Below are positions 26,901 through 34,864 of a DNA stretch of 64,000 nucleotides, piece by piece. Origin of the DNA: Chlamydiia bacterium (GTDB lineage: Bacteria > Chlamydiota > Chlamydiia > Chlamydiales > Simkaniaceae). Location: assembly GCA_030429605.1 (NCBI GenBank), contig JAUIEV010000001.1:372001-436000 (forward strand), read 5' to 3'. Each line of letters begins with the position of its first letter. Position 1 is the stretch's first letter. The position numbers and the translations under genes are program-made. The notes below the pieces were generated by a model. It ran no database searches, was not told the DNA's origin, and was given only the letters and a program-made list of their open reading frames with translations.

Positions 26901-27634
26901 AAAAAGAACGTCTTACAAAAGAAAAAGAGCTCCTTGGCTTCTATTTAACTGGTCATCCAATGGATGAATATGGAGATACCATATCAGAGCTCAAATGCGT
27001 TCCTTTAAGTCAGGTTTCAGCTTCAAAACATGGTACACTGTTAAAGGTTGCATGCATTGTAGAAGTGTCTTCTGTTAAAATCTCCGCGAAGTCCGGAAAG
27101 AAATTTGCGATAGTTATTCTCAGTGATGGGATAGAGCGATACGAAGTGCCAATTTGGCCAGGTGTCTATGAAACGAATCCGAGGCTCTTCGACGAAAACT
27201 CCATTGTTTATATGATTGTTCAAGTTGAAGAAGATGGGGGTGATAAAAAACTACGCTGCCGTTTTGCTTCAGATCTTGAAGAAGTTGATGAAGAAAAGCG
27301 TGCTGAATTTGAAGCTGCATTTGCTGCTGCGAAAGAAGCGGTAGAGCGAGATAAAAAACGTGCAAAAAAACCCAGCAAGGTTGTTATGCCTACACAAAAA
27401 CTTCGTCTAAACATGGATGTTGACAGTGCACGTCTTCATCATATCCTCCAGCTAAAGCAAATTTTTACTGAATCAGCTGGAAATACGCCCATCGACCTTT
27501 GCTTTTATAAAGCCGGACAGAAAGTTGGTGTGGTAGAAATCGGTTCAGAATGGGGAGTGAAAACCGATCAAAAATTGAAAGATACACTCCTGACCCTTTC
27601 TTTTATTTCACAAGCTTCAATTGAAGAGATCTAA
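23930..27634 (+). CDS. dnaE: DNA polymerase III alpha subunit
   Basis: This 1234-residue replicative polymerase is of the DnaE1 type. It begins with the PHP domain ([15 protein letters not shown], about 3-17). The palm/catalytic region has [49 protein letters not shown], containing the catalytic Asp pair. The fingers, the helix-hairpin-helix stretch ([16 protein letters not shown]) and an OB fold ([30 protein letters not shown], about 1040-1070) follow. Length is close to the C. trachomatis protein. The ATG is three bases after the uhpC stop. Confidence 0.97.
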   Translation: [1234 protein letters not shown]

Positions 27635-27646
27635 CCTGCAGGGCAT

Positions 27647-28663
27647 ATGGGTAAACAAAGGTTCCAGAAAAATGGGGCTCTTGCTAAGATGGTTGCAATG
27701 AGACACATATCTAAAATATTTTATGTTTTTTTCTTAGGGTTTTCCCTGAATGCTTTTGCTGAGCAAAATGCTGACCACGATATGATTCGTGCTGCAACTG
27801 AAGCATACCACCATGAACAGTGGGGCAGAGTCACATCGCTAACTCACACGCTGTTGAAAGAGTATCCTGACTCTCCTTTTGCTGTTGATGCCCTCTATCT
27901 TTTTGGGGTAGCCAATTATAAGAAAGGCAATTTTAATGTGGCAAATCGATATGTGACAACGTATCTCAATCACGACAATGCAACGAAATACTTTGAGGAT
28001 GCAATCAATATAAAGTTTATGATTGCAAAAGATTTGTATGATGGAAAAGGGCTTCAGCTTCTCGGGAAGCCTCATATGCCTCGAACAACGAGAGGGCATG
28101 ATTTTGCTCTTTCCCTTTTTGATGAAGTCGTGACAACACTTCCTCGACACGAAGTAGCTGCACGGGCTCTCTTTTATAAGGCAAAACTTCTTGTTGATAT
28201 TGATGAATATAAAGAAGCAATAGATTCCTACGAAACACTCATTCGGCGATTCCCAAAACACGAGCTCGCTCCTGAGAGTTTCTTAGAAATTGGTAAAGTC
28301 TACATAACTAGATGTCAATCTGAGTTTGCTGACCCAGACATGCTAGATTTAGCAAAAATTAATTTTGCTCAGTTCGAAAGACAGTTCCCAACAGAACCTC
28401 GTTTACGAGTTGGAAAACTACAGCTCAATGAAATTGAGGAGCTGCTTTCCAAAGATTTACTTGAAATTGCTGCATTTTATCAGCGGACAAAAAAGAAACA
28501 AGCTGCTCAAGTGTACTACTCAAGTATCATTAATAGATATCCTACGACTGCTAATGCTGCAAAAGCTCGACGCCAGCTGGCAAAAATGAAGCTTTCAGTA
28601 CTTCAAGAAGGAGCTCCGCTCACTGCTCATGAAAGAATTAGCGACGAGATTGCTGCTCGCTAG
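27647..28663 (+). CDS. Exported TPR-like protein, BamD/YfiO-type (CT547-like)
   Basis: This 338-residue protein has a hydrophobic export signal (RHISKIFYVFFLGFSLNAFA) preceded by about 18 basic residues; a second ATG at 27698 would give a conventional signal peptide. The body is built of helical repeats with BamD-like spacing: HHEQWGRVTSLTHTLLKEYPDSPFAVDALYLFGVANYKKGNFNVANRYV, IDEYKEAIDSYETLIRRFPKHELAPESFLEIGKVY, and QAAQVYYSSIINRYPTTANAAKARRQL. Such proteins work in outer-membrane protein assembly or cell-envelope organisation. Its position after dnaE matches the CT546/CT547 genes of Chlamydia. No lipobox cysteine is seen. It overlaps the next gene by 35 bases. Confidence 0.75.
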   Translation: MGKQRFQKNGALAKMVAMRHISKIFYVFFLGFSLNAFAEQNADHDMIRAATEAYHHEQWGRVTSLTHTLLKEYPDSPFAVDALYLFGVANYKKGNFNVANRYVTTYLNHDNATKYFEDAINIKFMIAKDLYDGKGLQLLGKPHMPRTTRGHDFALSLFDEVVTTLPRHEVAARALFYKAKLLVDIDEYKEAIDSYETLIRRFPKHELAPESFLEIGKVYITRCQSEFADPDMLDLAKINFAQFERQFPTEPRLRVGKLQLNEIEELLSKDLLEIAAFYQRTKKKQAAQVYYSSIINRYPTTANAAKARRQLAKMKLSVLQEGAPLTAHERISDEIAAR

Positions 28664-29222
28664 CACGCTTCTCCTTGTCACATCCTGCGGCTATGCGCCC
28701 CTAGCAAAGCGATATGATCCAATGCATGCCACCTGCGTTGTCCATGGTTCCGATGGAATGGATGGTCGGCTGCTTCCAACTTTACAGCGTGTGTTCCTCG
28801 AGTATGACGTGTACACCGCAACAGACATGCCGGAGTATACAATTCATATTGAGCTTGGGAGTGATGATATTGAGCAGATTGGATTTCAATACGATGTAAA
28901 TCCAAGAACGCAAGCACAAGTAAATCGTCTTGTTCCAAACGAAGAAAGACGGCGTGTCACAGCAGACGTCTGGGTTGAGAGAAATGGAGCAGTTGTTTTA
29001 GATCGGCAAACAGTCCAAGCGTCTGCCCAGTATGATTTTGTAGATCCTGATTCCGATCGAGATGTTGTGTTTACTGATGTAAATGGGCAGCAGGTAACAA
29101 CACTTGATTTTTCACTCGGGCAGCTCGATGCGCAGGAGGGGGCTCGTTTCGTTTCAGATGATGTTGTAACAAAAAATCTCGCTCGACAAATTGCTGAGCT
29201 GATAGCAAATAGTCCTCTTTAG
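28629..29222 (+). CDS. LptE-like outer-membrane lipoprotein (CT548-like)
   Basis: The 197-residue product has a lipoprotein signal (MKELATRLLLASTLLLVTSC, lipobox VTSC, Cys20) followed by GYAPLAKRYD. The overall plan is a short lipoprotein with a beta-rich body and regions such as DVWVERNGAVVLDRQTVQASAQYDF and a helical C terminus (KNLARQIAELIANSPL). That plan is what LPS-assembly lipoproteins (LptE) show: a Cys-Gly-Tyr start, a beta sandwich and a terminal helix. It follows the BamD-like gene with a 35-base overlap, consistent with an envelope-assembly pair, and holds the CT548 position. The LptE role is inferred from layout and is not proven by a signature motif. Confidence 0.65.
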   Translation: MKELATRLLLASTLLLVTSCGYAPLAKRYDPMHATCVVHGSDGMDGRLLPTLQRVFLEYDVYTATDMPEYTIHIELGSDDIEQIGFQYDVNPRTQAQVNRLVPNEERRRVTADVWVERNGAVVLDRQTVQASAQYDFVDPDSDRDVVFTDVNGQQVTTLDFSLGQLDAQEGARFVSDDVVTKNLARQIAELIANSPL

Positions 29223-29283
29223 TTCTAAGATCAATCAATTTCTCCTTGAACAGTATGTTCCATTTAGGATATGCAAAGCCATT

Positions 29284-29718
29284 ATGGTGCATAAACAAGA
29301 CAATTCTAAGACATCTTTTCAAGCGAAGCTTCCAATGCTTCATATGATGCTCAAATACCTCAGGGAAAAATTAGAGGAATTTGGATTCCATGACCCTGAG
29401 CTAACTCGATGTGAAATAGCGCTTGAAGAAGTGCTCGTGAATATTATCAACCATGCCTACAAAGGTGAAGTTGGAGATATCGAGCTGAGCTATAGAAAGG
29501 AAGGTCAATCAATTGTTATCACTATCCGAGACAAAGGGATTGAATTTAATCCACTTGCGTATGAAGACGAGTATGATACCTCAGCCCCACTTGAAAGCCG
29601 TGAGGCAGGAGGCCTTGGTATCAAAATGATGAAAGAATTTATGGATTCAGTTTCTTACACAAGGGAAGCTGATGCAAACATTCTTTCACTAGAAAAAAAA
29701 CTACCCAGGTCTAATTGA
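29284..29718 (+). CDS. rsbW: RsbW-type anti-sigma factor / serine kinase
   Basis: This 144-residue HATPase_c protein has the N box EIALEEVLVNIINHAYKG (Asn for Mg-ATP), the G1 box IRDKGIEFNP and the G2 box AGGLGIKMMKEFMD. Proteins of this type phosphorylate RsbV-like antagonists and bind a sigma factor or another partner in a partner-switching circuit. In Chlamydia (CT549) RsbW works with RsbV1/RsbV2 and the membrane phosphatase RsbU; none of those partners is in this window. It overlaps the convergent gene by 18 bases. Confidence 0.9.
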   Translation: MVHKQDNSKTSFQAKLPMLHMMLKYLREKLEEFGFHDPELTRCEIALEEVLVNIINHAYKGEVGDIELSYRKEGQSIVITIRDKGIEFNPLAYEDEYDTSAPLESREAGGLGIKMMKEFMDSVSYTREADANILSLEKKLPRSN

Positions 29719-30132
29719 AGATATAGCTTCTTCATTATCAATAACTTCTGATAAATAATGCTTTAATACTTTTAACACAAATTTAGGTGTATTATACACG
29801 CCTTTTGTTGAAAAAACGACCTCCAAATGAGGTGTGCCAGTTGAAAGGAGTGAGATAAGAACAACTGTAACAGGCAAATCCTCAACGATTTGTGGTACAA
29901 TCCATATTGCAAACTGGTGGTTGAAGAGTGTGACCTTTTCAGCCGTTTCTACAACATGAAAATAGTGAGGTAATTCATCAGGAGTGTCACTCTCCTCGTA
30001 TTCAGCTGCTTCCAAAAGTCCAAGAGACTGAAGCAGTTCTAGATCGACATCAATAATTCCTTCAGGAACCCATCGAGGTAAATCTTCTATAAATTCAGAA
30101 AATGCTTTATCCAGCTCAATAGGATTACTCAT
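29701..30132 (-). CDS. Conserved-type hypothetical protein (CT550 position)
   Basis: This 143-residue acidic protein has no signal peptide. Visible features are an acidic N-terminal part (LDKAFSEFIEDLPRWVPEGIID) and a beta-rich core (HYFHVVETAEKVTLFNHQFAIWIVPQIV...VTVVLISLL). The ATG at 30132 has GGAGGAA just upstream and is preferred over an in-frame ATG at 30144. It lies opposite rsbW, where C. trachomatis has CT550, a hypothetical gene of about this size. No biochemical function can be proposed; a link to RsbW partner switching is only suggested by adjacency. Confidence 0.75.
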   Translation of the reverse strand: MSNPIELDKAFSEFIEDLPRWVPEGIIDVDLELLQSLGLLEAAEYEESDTPDELPHYFHVVETAEKVTLFNHQFAIWIVPQIVEDLPVTVVLISLLSTGTPHLEVVFSTKGVYNTPKFVLKVLKHYLSEVIDNEEAISSIRPG

Positions 30133-30332
30133 GAGTTCCTCCATCCAAAATTACCCTTTTTTCCTAAACATAAAAAAAACTTTCTCTTTTACACCTAGGA
30201 AGCCCTCATTTTCACCAGATACTTGATTTAGCTTTTTTGATCTCTAATTTTTTTTAATAATAAAAAAAAATTTACAATCATTTTTTATTCAAAAAAGCTG
30301 TATACTCTTGTCCAAGAGAGGAGAAATATACT

Positions 30333-31676
30333 ATGGAAATTGCTGCAGTTGGTGCGACCTATTTTAGGAATACAACCTACTATTCTTCACGACATGAAGG
30401 GGTTTCACAGGTAGCTCGAGCAGCTCTACTCGCTTTTGCAGATGTGTTTGTGGGTGTGGCAAAAGCCGGCTTTTATACACTCCGATCGGTTTCTTTCTGG
30501 AGCTCGCGCGGGGATTCTACAATTGCTGGTTTGCACATAGCAAATGCTGCACGGAGAGCGAGAGCATTTGCCCAATCGGCATTCTGCTTGCATGACCCAG
30601 GATATCTCTTAAGAGCTTCGCACTTCAATTCTGTTTCACTTGCACTGACTTCAAAACTCGCTACGAAGATCCAAGAAGAGGAGCTAGAGATTCCTGATGC
30701 AACAGCAGATACGCAGTATACACCACTCCATCCCAGAAGAGGAGAGGGAGCTGAGCCGTTTGCGTTGTACACCTTGCGTACATATGATCCGTCAGTAGGA
30801 AGTTCCTCAACAGTCCCGGTCATGTTACTCGAGCATCTTGATAGGGCAAAAACAAGAAGAGATGCCTTGCTTGCCATAGCGAGAATTATGACACATGAAT
30901 CGGTTGTGCCCAGTTTCCGTCCCGCATCGACACAAAGCAGGTCAGGGGAATATTGTGGACATCATGTCACTATTCCTGAAGTTCGGTATAGAAGAGATCA
31001 AGAGCTGAATGACCGGCATCCAGTATATTTAGCGCTCGAGAAAAATGTACCGAAAGGTGAGGCATTCGATCATTTTGTGAATCATTTTATGTGGGACGTC
31101 AAGGAATCTATCGTAGATTTCCTGAAAGTTAAAGTATACAAGGATGTTGCACGAGCAGAAGGTGTACAGCGGATTCATAAGATAGGGGATAGGGTATATT
31201 CTAATAGAGCGCCTGAATCAGTTCGAAGCCAGGTTAATTCTATGTGGCATACTATATATGAAAATACAAAAGAAGCCCTCCGAGGAGCTCGCGATCTCGA
31301 TATTTTTAGAGAGGCTGCGCTTCGATTTGATCATATGTGTCAAACTGGTTTTGCCATTTCATCAGTTCCACTTCATTTACGAGTGATGAATGTCTCTCTC
31401 CTCACAGCGAATGCGCCTGAATTTGGTGATATTGGTTTACAGGATTTTCTTGGAGAAAGAAATCTTCGTACCCAGCTTGTCACAAAACGAAATATGCAAT
31501 CGATTCATCTAGCAGAAGACATGTCGACACTTACTACGGTTGCTAAATATGATCTCTTTTTAGAGACAACAGACGCAATGTTTTCTGAGCACAAGCTGAC
31601 ACTTGAGGGAAAAACTGTTGTTGATTTAACACATAGAAAAGCGCACTTTTCTTGGAAAATGACGCAAGAAGCGTAA
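30333..31676 (+). CDS. Orphan hypothetical protein (447 aa)
   Basis: I do not recognise this protein. It starts with ATG at 30333 after GAGGAGA (about 10 bases upstream) and runs 447 residues with no signal peptide and no strong transmembrane pair. The first 85 residues are Ala-rich and amphipathic (GVSQVARAALLAFADVFVGVAKAGFYTLRS). The middle is polar with a proline/arginine stretch around 130-210, and the C-terminal half is helical and charged. The upstream 190 bases are extremely AT-rich, suggesting a strong or regulated promoter. It is inserted between the CT550-like gene and dacF, which are neighbours in C. trachomatis. It could be a secreted effector or a lineage-specific cytosolic protein; neither is demonstrated. 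Confidence 0.7.
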   Translation: MEIAAVGATYFRNTTYYSSRHEGVSQVARAALLAFADVFVGVAKAGFYTLRSVSFWSSRGDSTIAGLHIANAARRARAFAQSAFCLHDPGYLLRASHFNSVSLALTSKLATKIQEEELEIPDATADTQYTPLHPRRGEGAEPFALYTLRTYDPSVGSSSTVPVMLLEHLDRAKTRRDALLAIARIMTHESVVPSFRPASTQSRSGEYCGHHVTIPEVRYRRDQELNDRHPVYLALEKNVPKGEAFDHFVNHFMWDVKESIVDFLKVKVYKDVARAEGVQRIHKIGDRVYSNRAPESVRSQVNSMWHTIYENTKEALRGARDLDIFREAALRFDHMCQTGFAISSVPLHLRVMNVSLLTANAPEFGDIGLQDFLGERNLRTQLVTKRNMQSIHLAEDMSTLTTVAKYDLFLETTDAMFSEHKLTLEGKTVVDLTHRKAHFSWKMTQEA

Positions 31677-31759
31677 TTTTTCAAGGCATTGTCTTTTTTT
31701 CTTTACTGCGCAAAAAGAATCATTTTTCTTTTCTCTTCTTTTTAGGGTATATTGAAAAA

Positions 31760-32995
31760 ATGCGTTGGATTGGAGTTTTTTTTCTTTGTTTTTGCCCTTC
31801 ACTCTTAGTGGCAAAGTTGCATGTATCTCTTTCTGTGCCCTATGCATATGTTGTCGATGCAGGCTCAGGTCGTGTGCTGTATGAGAAAAATAGTGAAGAA
31901 CTTATTTATCCCGCCTCAACAACGAAAATAGCAACAGCACTCTACGTACTTTCAAAAGTGCAAAACCTTGACGAAGTGATTCCATGCGCAAGTAGACATG
32001 CGATAGCTCGAATATCTCCTAAGAAAAAAGTATCGAATCATTTCACGGATGCACCATACCTTTTAGAGTATGATGGGGTATTATTTGGGCTTAAGCATGG
32101 CGAAGAGCTTTCGCTTCGGGATATGTTGTATATTTTAATGCTCGCCTCCGCAAATGATGTCGCAAATGTTTTGGCTGAATATGTATCCGGTGATATTGAA
32201 ACGTTTTGCCTGGAGCTCAATGAGTTTGTCCAAGGTTTGGGATGCGAAAGAACGCATTTCATGAATCCACATGGTTTGCATCATCCGGAACATGTGTCAA
32301 CGCCCAAAGATATGGTGCGCCTTGGTCTCTGTGCATTAGAACATCCGATCCTTAAAGCAATCATATCAACTGAAAAATACACTGTCGCTGAAACAAATAA
32401 AAGTAAGGCTAAAGATATTGTACAAGGAAATAAACTACTTAAACCGGGTCAATTTTATTATCCCAATGCAATAGGTGTAAAGACGGGGAGCCATCTACGA
32501 GCTGGGAAGTGTCTCGTTGCAGCGGCAGAAAATGGCTCGCGGTCTATTTTAGGTGGGTTTTTTAAAGCAAAAGACTGGAGAAATCTGTATGGAGATGCCA
32601 TTACTCTTTTTGATGCATCTTTTAGAGAAAAACCAGTTACACGGTTTTTATTTCGTGCGAATGAGGCCTCTTTTTTTACCCATGTTAAGAAGGAAAAAGT
32701 TCGTGCCGATCTCTTAGAAGATGTCTCGATACAGTATTATCCTTCAGAGGATCTTGATTTGAGTACGGCTCTTGTGTGGCATGGTGTTTCGCTTCCAATA
32801 GAGAAAGGTGATGTTATAGGTGCACTGCGAATTTATGAAGGAGATGTGCTTTTGGAAGAAGTCCCATTACATGCGCACAAGGAGTATTTGCTTCCAAGAA
32901 AACCATATGTATGGGGAATCGTGTTACTTGCAGCACTTATTGCTTTTGGATGGTTTGGACTACAGAGGAGAGCTCAGCAAACTGGGGCAGCGTAA
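31760..32995 (+). CDS. dacF: D-alanyl-D-alanine carboxypeptidase (PBP5/DacF type)
   Basis: This 411-residue penicillin-binding protein trims the terminal D-Ala of peptidoglycan stem peptides. A signal peptide (MRWIGVFFLCFCPSLLVA) is followed by the active-site SxxK motif PASTTKIA, the SxN motif SANDV and the KTG motif GVKTGS, all intact. A C-terminal membrane segment (VWGIVLLAALIAFGWFGL) with a short basic tail anchors it. The ATG at 31760 gives a normal signal peptide and is chosen over upstream in-frame starts. It corresponds to CT551. The final 59 bases overlap the convergent rsmA gene. Confidence 0.93.
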   Translation: MRWIGVFFLCFCPSLLVAKLHVSLSVPYAYVVDAGSGRVLYEKNSEELIYPASTTKIATALYVLSKVQNLDEVIPCASRHAIARISPKKKVSNHFTDAPYLLEYDGVLFGLKHGEELSLRDMLYILMLASANDVANVLAEYVSGDIETFCLELNEFVQGLGCERTHFMNPHGLHHPEHVSTPKDMVRLGLCALEHPILKAIISTEKYTVAETNKSKAKDIVQGNKLLKPGQFYYPNAIGVKTGSHLRAGKCLVAAAENGSRSILGGFFKAKDWRNLYGDAITLFDASFREKPVTRFLFRANEASFFTHVKKEKVRADLLEDVSIQYYPSEDLDLSTALVWHGVSLPIEKGDVIGALRIYEGDVLLEEVPLHAHKEYLLPRKPYVWGIVLLAALIAFGWFGLQRRAQQTGAA

Positions 32996-33764
32996 GGTTT
33001 TCAGGTCTGAGGGTTTCGCAAATTGTAGTTTGTGAAAAAAGAGCTGCAATTTCTTCTTTTGTTAAATAACCTTGAAGGCAGACGCGGAGCATCTTGCGTC
33101 GCTTTGTAAAAACATGTCGGATTAAGTGATTGAGCTGGCCATATTGTTTGCCTGCGAATTTTGGCGATGGAGTCAGTGTAATGACAGTCGAAGTCACTTT
33201 TGGTGGTGGCAGGAAGCAGCGTGGTGACACATCAAATCTGTGAAATACGTCTGCATAGAGTGCTACAAAAAGTGTGAGAGAGCCGTATGCCTTTGAGTCT
33301 TTTGTGGCGCTCATCCGGTCAGCAAATTCTTTTTGCACCATAACGGTAATTCGAGAAATATGAGGAATATTATCGAATAATTTTTCGAAAATAGGCGTTG
33401 TAATATTGTATGGTAAATTTGCGACGACTTTACATTTTTCTGTGCATGGAAATGGAAGCGTTAAAAAATCTCCCTCGATCACGTGTAGATTAGGGTGGTT
33501 GCGTTCTCTTAGCCCTCGTGCAAATAACGGGTCTTTTTCAACCGCATAGACGTGTGCGCCTCTTGCAAGTAACGCATCTGTGAGGGCACCTGGACCAGGT
33601 CCGATTTCAACAACCACATCTCCTGGAGCTATGCACGCATCATCTAAGATTCTTGTGATGATGTTTTGGTCAATGAGGAAGTTTTGAGAAAACCCTTTTT
33701 TTGGTCGGGCGCCAAGCGAGTCGAGGTATGCAGTAAGATTGGTTGGTCTATAAACGCTTTGCAT
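32937..33764 (-). CDS. rsmA: 16S rRNA (adenine(1518)-N6/adenine(1519)-N6)-dimethyltransferase
   Basis: This 275-residue KsgA-type enzyme dimethylates two adjacent adenines in helix 45 of 16S rRNA during 30S maturation. The SAM-binding motif is VVEIGPGPGALTDALL, motif IV is ANLPYNITTPIF, and the N-terminal KKGFSQNFLIDQNI is characteristic. It lies 20 bases downstream of a SurA-like gene, the same pairing as CT354 (ksgA) and CT355 in C. trachomatis. Confidence 0.96.
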   Translation of the reverse strand: MQSVYRPTNLTAYLDSLGARPKKGFSQNFLIDQNIITRILDDACIAPGDVVVEIGPGPGALTDALLARGAHVYAVEKDPLFARGLRERNHPNLHVIEGDFLTLPFPCTEKCKVVANLPYNITTPIFEKLFDNIPHISRITVMVQKEFADRMSATKDSKAYGSLTLFVALYADVFHRFDVSPRCFLPPPKVTSTVITLTPSPKFAGKQYGQLNHLIRHVFTKRRKMLRVCLQGYLTKEEIAALFSQTTICETLRPENLTLPQFAELSSVVQTIQKQ

Positions 33765-33784
33765 TCCTCCTCCTCATGGTAGCA

Positions 33785-34813
33785 CTACTTCAGTTCGAAT
33801 GGGACGAAGTTTGTCGGAACAAGAAGTGTATTGTTTTCCTCGGAAATATCGTACTTTTTACGTAGCTTTCCAATATACTCTTCAAGTCCAGTTGTTACGA
33901 GACGTCGTATCAAACTATCTTTTAGCTCTGAATGGATCTGTGCGTAGCTTGGAGGAAGGACTTCCTTTTTCTCTTGAAGATGGAATAGACGAAACACCTT
34001 ACCGCCGCCTGATCCTCTTGACGCTTCCTCTTTAGGAGCTGACACGGCATTGACAGGAAGTGCTGTTAAGATGGCTTTGTGGTGTGACGCAATGTCAGCA
34101 TCTGGGCCACAAATTTCTCTCGAAACTGTAAGCTTTACGCTTGCATACTGTTTTTTGAGATTTTCAACTGTTTCATTGAGTGAAAGGTGTTTATCATGGA
34201 TTAGTGTATACGCAGCTTCAGCGACTGCTTTTCCGAGCATCTCATCATCCGTTCGGATAGTAACAAATTGGTATTTCCATTCTGTATGTGCGGGGTGTTT
34301 CAGTACATATGCTTCGTACGCTTCGCGAATTTTTTCAGGCGTTACTGCGTGGAAAGCGTGGGCGTGTACGTAGTACCCTTGAATCTTTTGTGATAGTAAA
34401 TCGGTGTGAACAAGCTGTTTTGCTTCATCAAGTGTCAGATTCAGGGAGTGGAGCGTTTCTTGGACATTTGGTCCGAAGCGAGCGAGAATAGCTTCCCGGA
34501 CATCACCATCACTTATTGAAACCTCTTTCCCTTCAGCCTCAAAAATCATGAGTTCGTTGTTGATGAGTTGGTCAAGAAAATATCTCCAGCTCTGCATATA
34601 AAACTGGTATTTTTTCTCAATAGACGTAGCAAGCGTCGGATCATTCTCATACGCATAGAGATCCATCTGCTTTACAACATCAATAAGGGAGAATGTCTTG
34701 TCTTTGACTTTGGCAAGGACTCGGTTATTAATGAATACCTCAGGCTCTTTGCCAAGAAGGCTTGGTTGAAAAGAGAGAAATAAAGCTGCTAGAAAAAAGA
34801 GTAGTTTACGCAT
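33785..34813 (-). CDS. SurA/PrsA-like periplasmic chaperone (CT355-like)
   Basis: This 342-residue protein has a signal peptide (MRKLLFFLAALFLSFQPSLLG). A SurA_N-like region follows (VFINNRVLAKVKDKTFSLIDVVKQMDL...WRYFLDQLINNELMIFEAEGKEVSISDGDVREAILARFG), in which a helical dimer-like domain precedes a parvulin-like or degenerate PPIase stretch. The run PEKIREAYEAYVLKHPA is typical of this family. It probably escorts outer-membrane proteins. The ATG at 34813 has AGGA ten bases upstream. It sits immediately upstream of rsmA as CT355 does. Whether the PPIase domain is active is unclear, as I see no complete parvulin core. Confidence 0.75.
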   Translation of the reverse strand: MRKLLFFLAALFLSFQPSLLGKEPEVFINNRVLAKVKDKTFSLIDVVKQMDLYAYENDPTLATSIEKKYQFYMQSWRYFLDQLINNELMIFEAEGKEVSISDGDVREAILARFGPNVQETLHSLNLTLDEAKQLVHTDLLSQKIQGYYVHAHAFHAVTPEKIREAYEAYVLKHPAHTEWKYQFVTIRTDDEMLGKAVAEAAYTLIHDKHLSLNETVENLKKQYASVKLTVSREICGPDADIASHHKAILTALPVNAVSAPKEEASRGSGGGKVFRLFHLQEKKEVLPPSYAQIHSELKDSLIRRLVTTGLEEYIGKLRKKYDISEENNTLLVPTNFVPFELK

Positions 34814-34864
34814 TGTCAAATCCTAATTTACCTTCGGGCAGTATACGTGCAAACCGTTTTGCTG

